The notes below the pieces were generated by a model. It was not told the origin of the DNA and searched no databases. It saw only the letters and a program-made list of their open reading frames with translations. Shown piece by piece: positions 30,636 through 39,336 of a DNA stretch of 64,000 nt. Numbering within the stretch: position 1 is the first letter of the stretch; each line of letters starts with the position of its first letter. Location of the stretch: positions 1 to 64,000 of the forward strand of contig NZ_FNOR01000008.1 in assembly GCF_900107095.1 (NCBI RefSeq), given 5' to 3'. Source of the DNA: Collimonas sp. OK242 (GTDB lineage Bacteria; Pseudomonadota; Gammaproteobacteria; Burkholderiales; Burkholderiaceae_D). The position numbers were made by a program, and so were the translations under genes.

Positions 30636-31673
30636 ATGTCCTCCACCAATCTGCAATTCATGCTGACGTCGTTGCTAGGCGCCGAGCATGCCGGCCAATT
30701 GTCCGATCTGCTGCAAATCCCGGCCAGCACTCTGCGGCCCCGTTCCGACACGGTGTCCCGTATCGAAATAGCGCAGGCGCTGAACATGCTGCTGTTCGAG
30801 AAACTGCTGAAAGCCGTCCCACAAGGGAATGACTATGTGCAGGATTCGGTGCGCGCAGGTAACAAGATCCGCTTTGACCATGGCGCTTTGCGCACCGTGC
30901 TTGGCATCAGCACCGGCACCTTGCCGACTGGCGAAGCGGCGTTCACCCGGATTCTGCAGCCGCTGGGTTACCACGTGAACGGCATCTATCCCCTGCCACG
31001 TATCTGCATGACCGGCCGCGCTTATGCGCATGAAGACGACGCCGAGGAAATCGCCCAGTTTTTCCTGAGCGAACTGCATCCGCACCACTTCTCCAGCGAA
31101 TTCCAGGCGACCGTCAACAAAGTCTTGTCGACCTCGCGCGATCCTATCGATGCGCACTCGGCGCAATTGCTGCAGCAGCTCGGCGCCAGCAAAACCTTGC
31201 CGGTTGCCGATGCGCTGGCGCTGCTACCGGTGCTGCTAACCTGTTTCGATCGCCAGCACGACTTGCCCAGCATTGCCGAATACCAGACCTTGCTGGCGGA
31301 ATCGGCCGAAATGGCCTGGATTTCAACCGAAGGCAATGCCTTCAACCACGCCACCGATCGCGTCCCCGATGTAGAACAGGTAGCCGATGCGCAACGCGCG
31401 CTGGGCCGCGCCATCAAGGAAAAGATCGAGGTTTCCAGGAACGGCCGGGTGCGGCAAACCGCTTTCCGCGCCGCCACCGTGACGCGCCAGATGCGCGATG
31501 AAAGCGGCGTGATGGTCGAGATGAAAGTACCTGGATCGTTTTACGAATTCATTTCGCGCGACCGTTACCTGGACGAGGAAACCCAACGCGAAAAACTGGA
31601 TCTGACTTTTGACAGCGGCAACGCCCAGGGCATTTTCAAGATGACCGCCTCGGCAGACGCCGCATCCTGCTGA
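30636..31673 (+). CDS. hglS: DUF1338 enzyme, probable 2-oxoadipate dioxygenase/decarboxylase (HglS-like)
   Basis: 345 residues of the DUF1338 (vicinal-oxygen-chelate-like) family. The metal site is visible as His82 in FDHGALR, His238 in FNHATDRV and Glu304 in PGSFYEFISRD, with the substrate-binding Arg86 four residues after His82. The spacing agrees closely with what I recall for Pseudomonas putida HglS. HglS converts 2-oxoadipate to D-2-hydroxyglutarate and CO2 using Fe(II) and O2 in lysine breakdown. Its TGA overlaps the next gene's ATG by one base (31673), and that next gene is a D-2-hydroxyglutarate-type dehydrogenase, which supports the assignment. Confidence 0.82.
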   Translation: MSSTNLQFMLTSLLGAEHAGQLSDLLQIPASTLRPRSDTVSRIEIAQALNMLLFEKLLKAVPQGNDYVQDSVRAGNKIRFDHGALRTVLGISTGTLPTGEAAFTRILQPLGYHVNGIYPLPRICMTGRAYAHEDDAEEIAQFFLSELHPHHFSSEFQATVNKVLSTSRDPIDAHSAQLLQQLGASKTLPVADALALLPVLLTCFDRQHDLPSIAEYQTLLAESAEMAWISTEGNAFNHATDRVPDVEQVADAQRALGRAIKEKIEVSRNGRVRQTAFRAATVTRQMRDESGVMVEMKVPGSFYEFISRDRYLDEETQREKLDLTFDSGNAQGIFKMTASADAASC

Positions 31674-33100
31674 TGGCTGACATGAGCGACATCGACCTGA
31701 TCCGGCAACGCATCAGCGACCTGCTGGGCCCGCAAGGCTGCCTGAGCACACCGGATCAGCGCCAGCCTTACGAAAAAGGGGCGCGTTACGGCGACGGCCA
31801 GGCGCGTTGCATCGCACGCCCGGCCAGCATCGAAGATGCGGCCGAGCTGATGCGCCTGTGCGCCAGGGAAAAAATCCGCATCGTAGCGCAGGGCGCGAAT
31901 ACCGGCCTGGTGGGAGCGGCCTCGCCGGATCGTTCCGGGCTCGATGTGGTGCTCAGCATGGAACGCATCAAGGGCGTGATAGACATCGATCCGGTCGACC
32001 GCGTGGTGCAAGCCTATGCCGGCACCCGCCTGTCCGACCTGAACCAGGCGCTCAAACAGCACGATCTGTACTTTCCCATCGACCTGGCGGCGGATCCTTC
32101 GCTAGGCGGCATGCTGGCCGCCAACACCGGCGGCGCGCGCCTGATCCGTTACGGCGATGTGCGCCATAATGTGCTGGGGCTGGAAGCTTTGTTGATCGAT
32201 CCGCCCGGCCAACGTCTCGACCTCACCAACCGGCTCAGGAAAAACAATACCGGACCCGACTGGAAACAATGCTTCATCGGCAGCGGCGGCGCCTACGGCA
32301 TCATCACGCAGGCCGTGCTGCAGGTGCACCCGCTGCCGCAGCAATGCGCCACGGCGCTGGTGGTGCCGGCTTCGCTGCAAGCTGCCGCCCTGTTGTTGCG
32401 CGATGCCGAGCGCAATTTCTCGGATTTCCTGAGCGCGTTCGAAGGCATCTCGCACAATGCCTTACAGTCCGTGCTGCAGCACATCCCGTCCATCCAGACG
32501 CCGTTCGATCCGCTGCCGCCCTATGCTTTCCTGATCGAACTGAGCAGCGCACGGCCGCGCAGCCTCGACTTCGACCTGGAAAAACTGTTCGGCGCCTGGC
32601 TCGAAGCAAGTTTCGGCGACCTGATCCTGGACGCGGTGATCGACAAACCCGAAGTCTTGTGGCGCATCCGCCACGCCATCACCGACAGCGTGCGCCGGGA
32701 AGGCAAGGTCATCGCCTTCGATATCGCCGTACCGCGCTCAAAACTGGCATGCTTTCGCGATGAGGCTAGCGCGCTGCTGGCACGCTGTTATCCGGGCGTC
32801 AACGTATTCGATTTCGGCCATTGGGGCGATGGCGGCCTGCATTTCAACCTGGTTGTGCCGCAGCAGCTGGCGGACGACTTCCCGCCCCAGCGCATCCATG
32901 CCCTGCGCCAGGAAATCTACGATCTGGCGGTACGCAAGTATCACGGCAGTTTCAGCGCCGAGCATGGCGTCGGGCCGTTCAACCAGCAGTTCTATGAGCG
33001 CTACACCGCCCCCGAATCCCAGGCGCTGGCCGCCAGGATGCAAACCGTTTTCGACCCGGCGCAGCTGCTGGGGGTAACCCGTTTCGGTTCAGCGCCATAA
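31673..33100 (+). CDS. FAD-linked oxidase, probable D-2-hydroxyglutarate dehydrogenase
   Basis: 475 residues of the FAD-binding PCMH/GlcD superfamily. The FAD domain shows RPASIEDAAELMRLC (about 46-60), VAQGANTGLVGAA (about 73-85), LAADPSLGGMLAANTGGARL and GLEALL; the C-terminal cap has NVFDFGHWGDGGLHFNLV and SAEHGVGPFN, which carry metal/substrate residues in D-2-hydroxyacid dehydrogenases. Oxidation of D-2-hydroxyglutarate to 2-oxoglutarate would complete the route begun by the upstream HglS-like enzyme. Start overlaps the upstream stop (TGATG). Substrate is inferred from the neighbour. Confidence 0.8.
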   Translation: MADMSDIDLIRQRISDLLGPQGCLSTPDQRQPYEKGARYGDGQARCIARPASIEDAAELMRLCAREKIRIVAQGANTGLVGAASPDRSGLDVVLSMERIKGVIDIDPVDRVVQAYAGTRLSDLNQALKQHDLYFPIDLAADPSLGGMLAANTGGARLIRYGDVRHNVLGLEALLIDPPGQRLDLTNRLRKNNTGPDWKQCFIGSGGAYGIITQAVLQVHPLPQQCATALVVPASLQAAALLLRDAERNFSDFLSAFEGISHNALQSVLQHIPSIQTPFDPLPPYAFLIELSSARPRSLDFDLEKLFGAWLEASFGDLILDAVIDKPEVLWRIRHAITDSVRREGKVIAFDIAVPRSKLACFRDEASALLARCYPGVNVFDFGHWGDGGLHFNLVVPQQLADDFPPQRIHALRQEIYDLAVRKYHGSFSAEHGVGPFNQQFYERYTAPESQALAARMQTVFDPAQLLGVTRFGSAP

Positions 33101-33240
33101 CTTCCATGCCTGCCTCTCCGCGCAGCCAGGCTGAAGTTCGTGCTGAAAATAAAGGTAGCGCTGAAAAGCGGCGCCGCGTTTGGTATAGTGCCTGCTCGGC
33201 AGCAAGCACTGCAGCAACTACCTACTCGGCTCCAAGAAAA

Positions 33241-34125
33241 ATGCGCAGATTCATCCCTTCCACCTCCTGCCTGATCGCTTTCGATACGGCTGCGCGCCAC
33301 CTGTCGTTTACCAAGGCCGCCAACGAGTTGCACATGACGCAAGGCGCGGTCAGCCGCCAGGCCGCCATTCTGGAAGATTATCTTGGCGTAAAGCTGTTCG
33401 AACGCATCAACCGCCGCCTGATCCTGACCGCGGCCGGGGCCGAATATGCGACCCAGGTCGCCGCCATTCTCAAGGAAATCGAAATGGCGACCTTCCAGGT
33501 GATGGCGCACAAGAATTCCGGCGGCGTGCTCAATCTGGCAACATTGCCGACTTTCGGCGTCAAATGGCTGATACCGCGCCTGGCCAAATTCACCGCCGCC
33601 CATCCCGACGTGATTCTCAACCTGAGCACCGAGGTGCTGCCCTTCGATTTCAACAGCCGCGCAGTGGATGCGGCGATACATTTCGGCGAACCCAACTGGC
33701 CGGGCGCGGTCATGGTGCGGCTGATGGGTGAAGAAGTACTGCCGGTGTGCAGCCTGGAGCTGAGCCGGAAAATCAAGCGCATCGAAGATCTGCCCGCCAT
33801 GACTTTGTTGCAACACACTACCCGGCCGCAAGCCTGGCAGGACTGGTTCAACCATGTCGGCGTAGCCTGCCCCGATGCTCTTTCCGGCCCGCGCTTTGAG
33901 CAACTGTCGATGGTGATCCAGGCCGCCGCCGCCGGCCTGGGCGTGGCATTGATGCCAAAATTCCTGGTCGAAACCGAAATCGCCCTCGGCCAGTTGCATG
34001 TGCCCTTCCCGTTCGCCGTCAAAAGCCCGCAATCCTACTACCTGACTTATCCCGAAAAAAACGCCAGCAAGGCGGCCGTGATCAAATTCCAGGAATGGAT
34101 ATTGAGTGAACTGGCGGAAGCCTAG
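33241..34125 (+). CDS. LysR family transcriptional regulator (GcvA-like)
   Basis: 294 residues from the ATG at 33241; the frame remains open upstream but the conserved N-terminus begins here. The winged helix (SCLIAFDTAARHLSFTKAANELHMTQGAVSRQ) is followed by a substrate domain of the GcvA-like branch (PTFGVKWLIPRLAKF). It sits between the HglS/dehydrogenase pair and the ALDH7 gene and probably controls one or both. An ATCAAAA/TTTTGAT inverted repeat between it and the ALDH gene (34142-34174) is a candidate site. Confidence 0.88.
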   Translation: MRRFIPSTSCLIAFDTAARHLSFTKAANELHMTQGAVSRQAAILEDYLGVKLFERINRRLILTAAGAEYATQVAAILKEIEMATFQVMAHKNSGGVLNLATLPTFGVKWLIPRLAKFTAAHPDVILNLSTEVLPFDFNSRAVDAAIHFGEPNWPGAVMVRLMGEEVLPVCSLELSRKIKRIEDLPAMTLLQHTTRPQAWQDWFNHVGVACPDALSGPRFEQLSMVIQAAAAGLGVALMPKFLVETEIALGQLHVPFPFAVKSPQSYYLTYPEKNASKAAVIKFQEWILSELAEA

Positions 34126-34141
34126 GCGACATCCACGCATG

Positions 34142-34174
34142 ATCAAAAGTAATGATGTTCTGTTATTTTTTGAT
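34142..34174. promoter_or_regulatory. AT-rich inverted repeat upstream of ALDH7 gene
   Basis: ATCAAAA (34142-34148) and TTTTGAT (34168-34174) are exact complements separated by 19 bases, between the LysR stop and the ALDH7 start. It could be a LysR operator or promoter element; this is only suggested by position. Confidence 0.35.
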
Positions 34175-34281
34175 TTTAAGAAATCGCAATTTATTCCTTA
34201 TACTCAGGCTATAAGTTGGCCCAACCCGTCGTCAGCTGCGATTCGCGGCGACCAGATCAAACCCGGAACAAAGGCATTCCA

Positions 34282-35802
34282 ATGACGCAAATTTCCACCA
34301 TCTTCGCTGAACTCGGCTTCGATTTTTCCGCCCATGCCGGCAACGATCTCCATTCCCGCTCGCCGCGCGACGGCGCTGCGATCGCTGCACTGCGCGCCCA
34401 CACGGTGCAGGAAGCCGACAGCGCCATCAAGAACGCCCATCAAGCCTACGAAAAATGGCGCGTAGTCCCGGCGCCGGTACGCGGCGAGCTGGTGCGCATC
34501 CTGGGCGACGTGCTGCGCGAACATCGCGAGCCGCTGGGCAAACTGGTGACGCTGGAATCCGGCAAGATCCTGTCCGAAGGCATAGGCGAAGTGCAGGAAA
34601 TGATCGACATCTGCGATTTCGCCGTCGGCCTGTCGCGCCAGCTGTACGGCCTGACCATCGCGTCCGAACGTGCGGGCCATCGCATGATGGAAACCTGGCA
34701 TCCGCTGGGCGTTTGCGGCGTCATCACCGCGTTCAACTTCCCGGTTGCGGTATGGGCGTGGAATGCTGCGCTGGCGCTGGTCTGCGGCAATGCCGTGATC
34801 TGGAAGCCATCGGAAAAAACCCCGGTCGTCGCACTTGCGGTACATGCGCTGTTTGAACAAGCCGCGGCACGCTTTTCAGAGCAGCGCCCGGATCTGTTGC
34901 CGGCCGATCTGTGCCAGGTATTGCTGGGCCGCGCCGAAATCGGCGCCGCACTTTCCGCCTCGCCGCTGGTGCCGCTGGTCAGCGCCACCGGCAGCGTGCG
35001 CATGGGGCGCAAGGTCGCCACCACGGTGGCGGAACGTCTGGGCCGCAGCTTGCTGGAACTGGGCGGCAACAACGGCATGATCGTCACCCCTACTGCCGAC
35101 TTGAGCCTGGCTTTGCGCGCCATTACCTTCTCCGCGGTCGGCACCGCAGGGCAACGCTGCACCAGCTTGCGCCGTTTGTTTGTCCATAGCAGCATTTATG
35201 AAGATGTGGTCAGCCGCATCGAACGCATCTACGCCAGCGTCAAGGTCGGCGATCCGCTGGATGGCGGTACGCTGGTTGGTCCGCTGGTCGATCAGGCGGC
35301 ATTCGAAGCGATGCAAGCGGCGCTGGTCCAGGCCAAGGCCGAAGGCGGCGTGGTGACAGGCGGCGAACGCTTGCCGGTCGGCGATGCCGCCAACGCCTTC
35401 TACGTGCGGCCGGCGCTGGTGCGCATGCCGCAGCAAAGCGCCATCGTGCATCACGAAACCTTCGCACCGATTCTGTATGTGCTGCGCTACGATAGTTTCG
35501 ACGATGCCGTGCGTCTCAACAACGCCGTGCCGCAAGGCTTGTCGTCAGCCATCTTCACCAACGATGTCCGCGAAGCGGAGGCTTTCATGTCTGCCAGCGG
35601 CAGCGATTGCGGTCTGGCCAACGTCAACATCGGCACCAGCGGCGCTGAAATCGGCGGCGCATTCGGCGGTGAGAAGGAAACCGGCGGCGGCCGCGAATCC
35701 GGTTCCGATGCGTGGAAGACTTACATGCGCCGTGCGACCAATACGATCAACTACAGCCGTACCCTGCCGCTGGCGCAGGGCGTCAAGTTTGACATCGACT
35801 AA
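34282..35802 (+). CDS. amaB: ALDH7-type aldehyde dehydrogenase, probable 2-aminoadipate-6-semialdehyde dehydrogenase
   Basis: 506 residues from the ATG at 34282 with AAAGG upstream; the frame extends to 34216 without a ribosome site. ALDH7 features: ITAFNFPVAVWAWNAALAL, the general base Glu in LLELGGNNGM, the catalytic Cys in FSAVGTAGQRCTSLRRLF, and FGGEKETGGGRESGSDAWK near the end, the antiquitin-type C-terminus. Antiquitins oxidise 2-aminoadipate semialdehyde to 2-aminoadipate in lysine breakdown. The HglS-like and D-2HG-type genes next door fit that pathway. Gene symbol by analogy with Pseudomonas. Confidence 0.83.
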   Translation: MTQISTIFAELGFDFSAHAGNDLHSRSPRDGAAIAALRAHTVQEADSAIKNAHQAYEKWRVVPAPVRGELVRILGDVLREHREPLGKLVTLESGKILSEGIGEVQEMIDICDFAVGLSRQLYGLTIASERAGHRMMETWHPLGVCGVITAFNFPVAVWAWNAALALVCGNAVIWKPSEKTPVVALAVHALFEQAAARFSEQRPDLLPADLCQVLLGRAEIGAALSASPLVPLVSATGSVRMGRKVATTVAERLGRSLLELGGNNGMIVTPTADLSLALRAITFSAVGTAGQRCTSLRRLFVHSSIYEDVVSRIERIYASVKVGDPLDGGTLVGPLVDQAAFEAMQAALVQAKAEGGVVTGGERLPVGDAANAFYVRPALVRMPQQSAIVHHETFAPILYVLRYDSFDDAVRLNNAVPQGLSSAIFTNDVREAEAFMSASGSDCGLANVNIGTSGAEIGGAFGGEKETGGGRESGSDAWKTYMRRATNTINYSRTLPLAQGVKFDID

Positions 35803-35812
35803 ACCTTGATCT

Positions 35813-35844
35813 CAGGGCGTATCAGCTGATGCTGATACGCCCTG
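35813..35844. terminator. Bidirectional terminator between ALDH7 and SDR genes
   Basis: A perfect 14-bp stem (35813-35826 with 35831-35844) with a TGAT loop lies between the convergent stops at 35802 and 35863. There is no long T-run, so function is inferred from stem strength and location. Confidence 0.65.
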
Positions 35845-35862
35845 CTGCTTGCCAGCCAGTCT

Positions 35863-36717
35863 TCAAATCTTCAATAAAGTCGGCGCCCGCTGCTGCAATA
35901 TATCCTCCATCCGGATCTGTATCGCCTGCTTCATCTCCGGATGCGTCAGGATATAAAATCGCTCCGCAACAATCGCATCAAACACTGCAGCGGCAACCTG
36001 GGCCACCGGAATGCCGTTCTGCACCGCCTGCATTATCGCCATGCCGACCTTGAGCGTCACCGCATCCACTGCCGGCGTCTCCGCGCCGTCATTGCCGGCC
36101 GCGGCCGCTACCCGATTGCGCTCAGAATGCGCAACGCCGGTCTTGACCCAACCCGGGCACAACACCGATACATTGATCCGCGATTGCCGCAACGCGAGGT
36201 CGTGATGCAAGCCTTCCGATACCGTCACCACCGCATGTTTGCTGGCATTGTAGGTGGCCAGGCTGGGCTGCGATGTCAAGCCGGCCATCGACGCGGTATT
36301 GACGATATGGCCTTCCTCGCCGTGCTTCAACATGGTGGGGACGAAGGCGCGCAAGGCATGCGTGACGCCGTAGAAATTGACGCCCATGACCCAATCCCAG
36401 TCCTGCTGCGTGGCTTCCCAGGCCGGCCTGGCGACGGCGACTCCGGCGTTATTCACCAGCAAATGCACATTGCCGAATTGAGCAAACACCTGCTCTGCCA
36501 AGGCGTTGACCTGCTCTTCCCTGGCGACGTCGGTAGGCACGCCGATCACTTCAACGCCATCGGCCTTGAACTCGGCCACCGCCAGCTCCAGCTTGGCGGC
36601 GTTGATATCCGCCAGCACCAGTCTCATTCCTTCCGCCGCGGCGCGGGTCGCAATGCCCTTGCCGATGCCTTCTGCAGCGCCGGTGATGACGGCGACCTTG
36701 CCTTGCAAATTCTTCAT
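35863..36717 (-). CDS. SDR family oxidoreductase
   Basis: 284 residues from the ATG at 36717; the frame is open further upstream without family similarity. Classical SDR: VITGAAEGIG cofactor loop (about 9-18), NNAGVA, and the catalytic STASMAG serine region and YNASKHA tyrosine/lysine. Acidic residue at the end of beta-2 (LVLADIN) suggests NAD preference. Last gene of the acyl-CoA dehydrogenase operon, 32 bp after the second SDR gene. Substrate unknown. Confidence 0.85.
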   Translation of the reverse strand: MKNLQGKVAVITGAAEGIGKGIATRAAAEGMRLVLADINAAKLELAVAEFKADGVEVIGVPTDVAREEQVNALAEQVFAQFGNVHLLVNNAGVAVARPAWEATQQDWDWVMGVNFYGVTHALRAFVPTMLKHGEEGHIVNTASMAGLTSQPSLATYNASKHAVVTVSEGLHHDLALRQSRINVSVLCPGWVKTGVAHSERNRVAAAAGNDGAETPAVDAVTLKVGMAIMQAVQNGIPVAQVAAAVFDAIVAERFYILTHPEMKQAIQIRMEDILQQRAPTLLKI

Positions 36718-36749
36718 AGGGTTTCCTGTCGATTCCGCGTTAGCGCCGC

Positions 36750-37520
36750 TTAGTTGAGCAAATAGCCGCCGTCTACATTCAGACAAACCCCGGTGGTATA
36801 AGTGGCCGCAGGCGACACCAGATACAGCACCGCGCCCGCCATTTCATCCGGCTGGGCCACACGGTTCATCGGGATGTGCTGCAACGCCTGTTTCAGGATC
36901 GCCGGATTGTCGATCAAGGCGGCGGCGAACTTGGTCTCGGTAAAGCCAGGCAGCAAAGCATTGACGCGCACGCCGCTGGCCGCGCATTCCTTGGCGAACG
37001 CCTTGGTCATGGAAATCACGGCAGCCTTGGTAATCGAGTAGATACCCTGGAATACGCCCGGCGTGACGCCATTGACCGAAGCGACGTTGACAATCGCGCC
37101 GCCGCCGTTCTGCGCCATCAGCTTGGCTCCATATGAGGACATGAAAAAATAGCCGCGGATATTCACATCGACAGTTTTCTGGAAGGCTGCCACGTCGGTC
37201 TCGACGATAGGACCGAAATGCGGATTGGCGGCCGCGTTGTTGACCAGGATATCGAGCCGCCCGTGCTTGCTGCTGATGGCCTGGTACAGCGCTTCGATCT
37301 GCGCCATGTCACCGATGTGGCAAGCGATGGTTTCCGCCGAGCCGCCGGCGGCCTGGATCGCGGCCACCACTTTGTCGCATGCCTCCGCCTTGCGGCTGGA
37401 TACGATCACATGCGCGCCCTGCTGCGCCAGGAGGTTGGCAATCGAGGCGCCGATGCCGCGGCTGGCGCCGGTAACCAGTGCGATCTTGCCTTGCAAATCA
37501 AAAAGGGTGGTGCTTGTCAT
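36750..37520 (-). CDS. SDR family oxidoreductase
   Basis: 256 residues. VTGASRGIGASIA cofactor loop (about 16-28), NNAAANPHFGP, NVASVNG serine and YSITKAA tyrosine/lysine are intact; VSSRKAEAC after beta-2 suggests NADP. The C-terminus TYTTGVCLNVDGGYL is typical of 3-hydroxyacyl-type SDRs. Member of the acyl-CoA dehydrogenase operon; in the analogous 4-hydroxyacid route an SDR oxidises the 3-hydroxyacyl-CoA, which would fit. Confidence 0.86.
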   Translation of the reverse strand: MTSTTLFDLQGKIALVTGASRGIGASIANLLAQQGAHVIVSSRKAEACDKVVAAIQAAGGSAETIACHIGDMAQIEALYQAISSKHGRLDILVNNAAANPHFGPIVETDVAAFQKTVDVNIRGYFFMSSYGAKLMAQNGGGAIVNVASVNGVTPGVFQGIYSITKAAVISMTKAFAKECAASGVRVNALLPGFTETKFAAALIDNPAILKQALQHIPMNRVAQPDEMAGAVLYLVSPAATYTTGVCLNVDGGYLLN

Positions 37521-37561
37521 GTTCTCTGTCTCCGCTTATTGGAAAATTAATATTAGATGAT

Positions 37562-38272
37562 TCAGCGATAACTCACCAAGCCTGGATCGCATGCGCTTTC
37601 AAGATGCGCAAAATTATTCAAGTAACTCAGGCTGACGCGCCCGGGGCGATGCAATAATTTGGTCACGCCGGTGTTAACCAGCGCCCAGTTCAATTCAAAA
37701 ATCTGCCGATCCGGAATCGCCAGCAACTGCTGGCAAATCACGCTGATCGGACCGCCGGAAGTAAATACCCAGACCGACTGCCCCTGCCCGATGCGCTCCT
37801 GCAGTCGCGCCAGAGCGTCGCTGCAGCGCGCCTTGAAGAGCGGCCACGGTTCGCTATAGTCGCTGTCATGCTCGCCGCCGATCCACCGCGCTACCGCCTT
37901 GGCAAACACCTTTTGAAATGCGCGCCCGCGCTGTTCCTGCTGCGCCATGTATGCCGCAAACACAGCGGGATCGGCAAATTGCGGCATGTACCGCAACAAT
38001 ACCTGCCGATGATCGAATTCATCGAATCCCGGATCGTGTAAAACCTGGCGTTCGCCTCCTGCCGTTAGCGACGGCATCGCTGCCAGGCAGGCGTTGCTGC
38101 TCTGCTGATGACGGCGGTGACTGCCGGTGACCAGCAACGACATGTCCTGGCCGGTGCGCGCCATCCATTGACCCAGCAACGCCGACTGGCGCACGCCCAG
38201 TTCAGACAACTGATCGTAATCGGCGGCGCCGAAACTGGCCTGGCCATGACGCACCAGATAGATATTGCTCAT
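37562..38272 (-). CDS. Histidine phosphatase superfamily protein
   Basis: 236 residues. The N-terminal IYLVRHGQASFG (about 4-15) carries the phosphorylated His, and TSGGPISVICQQLL supplies part of the pocket, although the usual second His of the GHG motif is replaced in this segment. It overlaps the upstream kinase-like gene by four bases and is in the same operon. Located between an APH-type kinase and SDR genes, it may remove a phosphate from a pathway intermediate or coenzyme; that is inference. Confidence 0.82.
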   Translation of the reverse strand: MSNIYLVRHGQASFGAADYDQLSELGVRQSALLGQWMARTGQDMSLLVTGSHRRHQQSSNACLAAMPSLTAGGERQVLHDPGFDEFDHRQVLLRYMPQFADPAVFAAYMAQQEQRGRAFQKVFAKAVARWIGGEHDSDYSEPWPLFKARCSDALARLQERIGQGQSVWVFTSGGPISVICQQLLAIPDRQIFELNWALVNTGVTKLLHRPGRVSLSYLNNFAHLESACDPGLVSYR

Positions 38273-39336
38273 ATGCTCGACTGCACAATCAGATTCTTGC
38301 AGCGCTGTTCCAGATAATTGGTAACGTGGACAAAAAATGCAAATTGCGGATTCCTGGTTTGCCCGTGATGAAAACGATAGTAGATTTGCTGCACGATCAC
38401 GGCCAGCCGGAACAGCCCGTAGATTTCGTAGAAGTCAAAATGATCGGTGCGGTAGCCGGTCTTCTCGCCGTAGTAGGCAATCACTTCCTTGCGCGTCAGC
38501 ATGCCTGGCAAGTGCGTCGGCTGGCGCCGCATCTGCTTGAATTGCGGCTCATCGTCGGCCTGCACCCAGTAGGCCAGCGTATTGCCGAGATCCATCAGGG
38601 GATCGCCGAGGGTCGCCATTTCCCAATCCAGTACGCCGATGACATTGAGCGGATTTTCCACATCGAGCACCACGTTATCGAAACGGAAATCGTTGTGGAT
38701 CAGGCAGGTGGCGACGTCGGCGGCCGGCATTTTTTCATTCAGCCAGCGCATCACCGCTTCGAAATCGACCGCGTCGTCGGTGCGCGCCTTGCGGTAGCGC
38801 TCGCTCCAGCCGCTGATCTGCCGCTGCACATAACCGCCGCCCTTGCCCAGATGCGCCAGGCCGGCGGCCTGATAGTCGACCTGATGCAAGGCGATCATCT
38901 TGTCGATCACGTTCAGGCACAGCTGGCGCGTGTCGGCCTCGCTCAACACCAGGCCTTCAGGCAATTTATCGCGCAGGATGATGCCGCGCAGCCGCTCCAT
39001 CACATAGAAATCGCTGTCCATCACGGCGCGATCCTGGCAAGTTGCGAACACGCTTGGCACGTACGGGTAGACCGGCTTGAGCTCGGACATGATCTTCGCT
39101 TCGCGCAGCATATCGTGCGCCGACTTGGCTTTGGCGCCAAACGGCGGCCGCCGCAGGATCAGCTCGCGATTGGCGTAGCTCAGCAAATACGTCAGATTGG
39201 ATGCGCCGCCCGGGAACTGGCTCACTGCCGGCAATCCCTCAAGGCTGCTATCTATGCCTTTCAGAAAGGCGGCGATCTTTGCCACATCCAGTTCTTCACC
39301 GCTGCGTACCGCGCCGGCTTGATCGATCAGTGTCAT
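38269..39336 (-). CDS. APH-family phosphotransferase (ACAD10/LvaA-like)
   Basis: 355 residues with the aminoglycoside-phosphotransferase fold. The catalytic loop [14 protein letters not shown] (Brenner motif) and the metal-binding [15 protein letters not shown] are intact, and [25 protein letters not shown] at about 43-67 matches the kinase domain of ACAD10/ACAD11. In Pseudomonas LvaA and human ACAD11 this domain phosphorylates 4-hydroxyacyl-CoA. It overlaps both neighbours by four bases, so stoichiometric translation with the acyl-CoA dehydrogenase is likely. Confidence 0.87.
   Translation of the reverse strand: MTLIDQAGAVRSGEELDVAKIAAFLKGIDSSLEGLPAVSQFPGGASNLTYLLSYANRELILRRPPFGAKAKSAHDMLREAKIMSELKPVYPYVPSVFATCQDRAVMDSDFYVMERLRGIILRDKLPEGLVLSEADTRQLCLNVIDKMIALHQVDYQAAGLAHLGKGGGYVQRQISGWSERYRKARTDDAVDFEAVMRWLNEKMPAADVATCLIHNDFRFDNVVLDVENPLNVIGVLDWEMATLGDPLMDLGNTLAYWVQADDEPQFKQMRRQPTHLPGMLTRKEVIAYYGEKTGYRTDHFDFYEIYGLFRLAVIVQQIYYRFHHGQTRNPQFAFFVHVTNYLEQRCKNLIVQSSI

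Noticed and set aside
33001-34146. 381-codon open frame antisense to the LysR gene
   Set aside because: Overlaps the whole LysR gene and part of the dehydrogenase; no recognisable motif.
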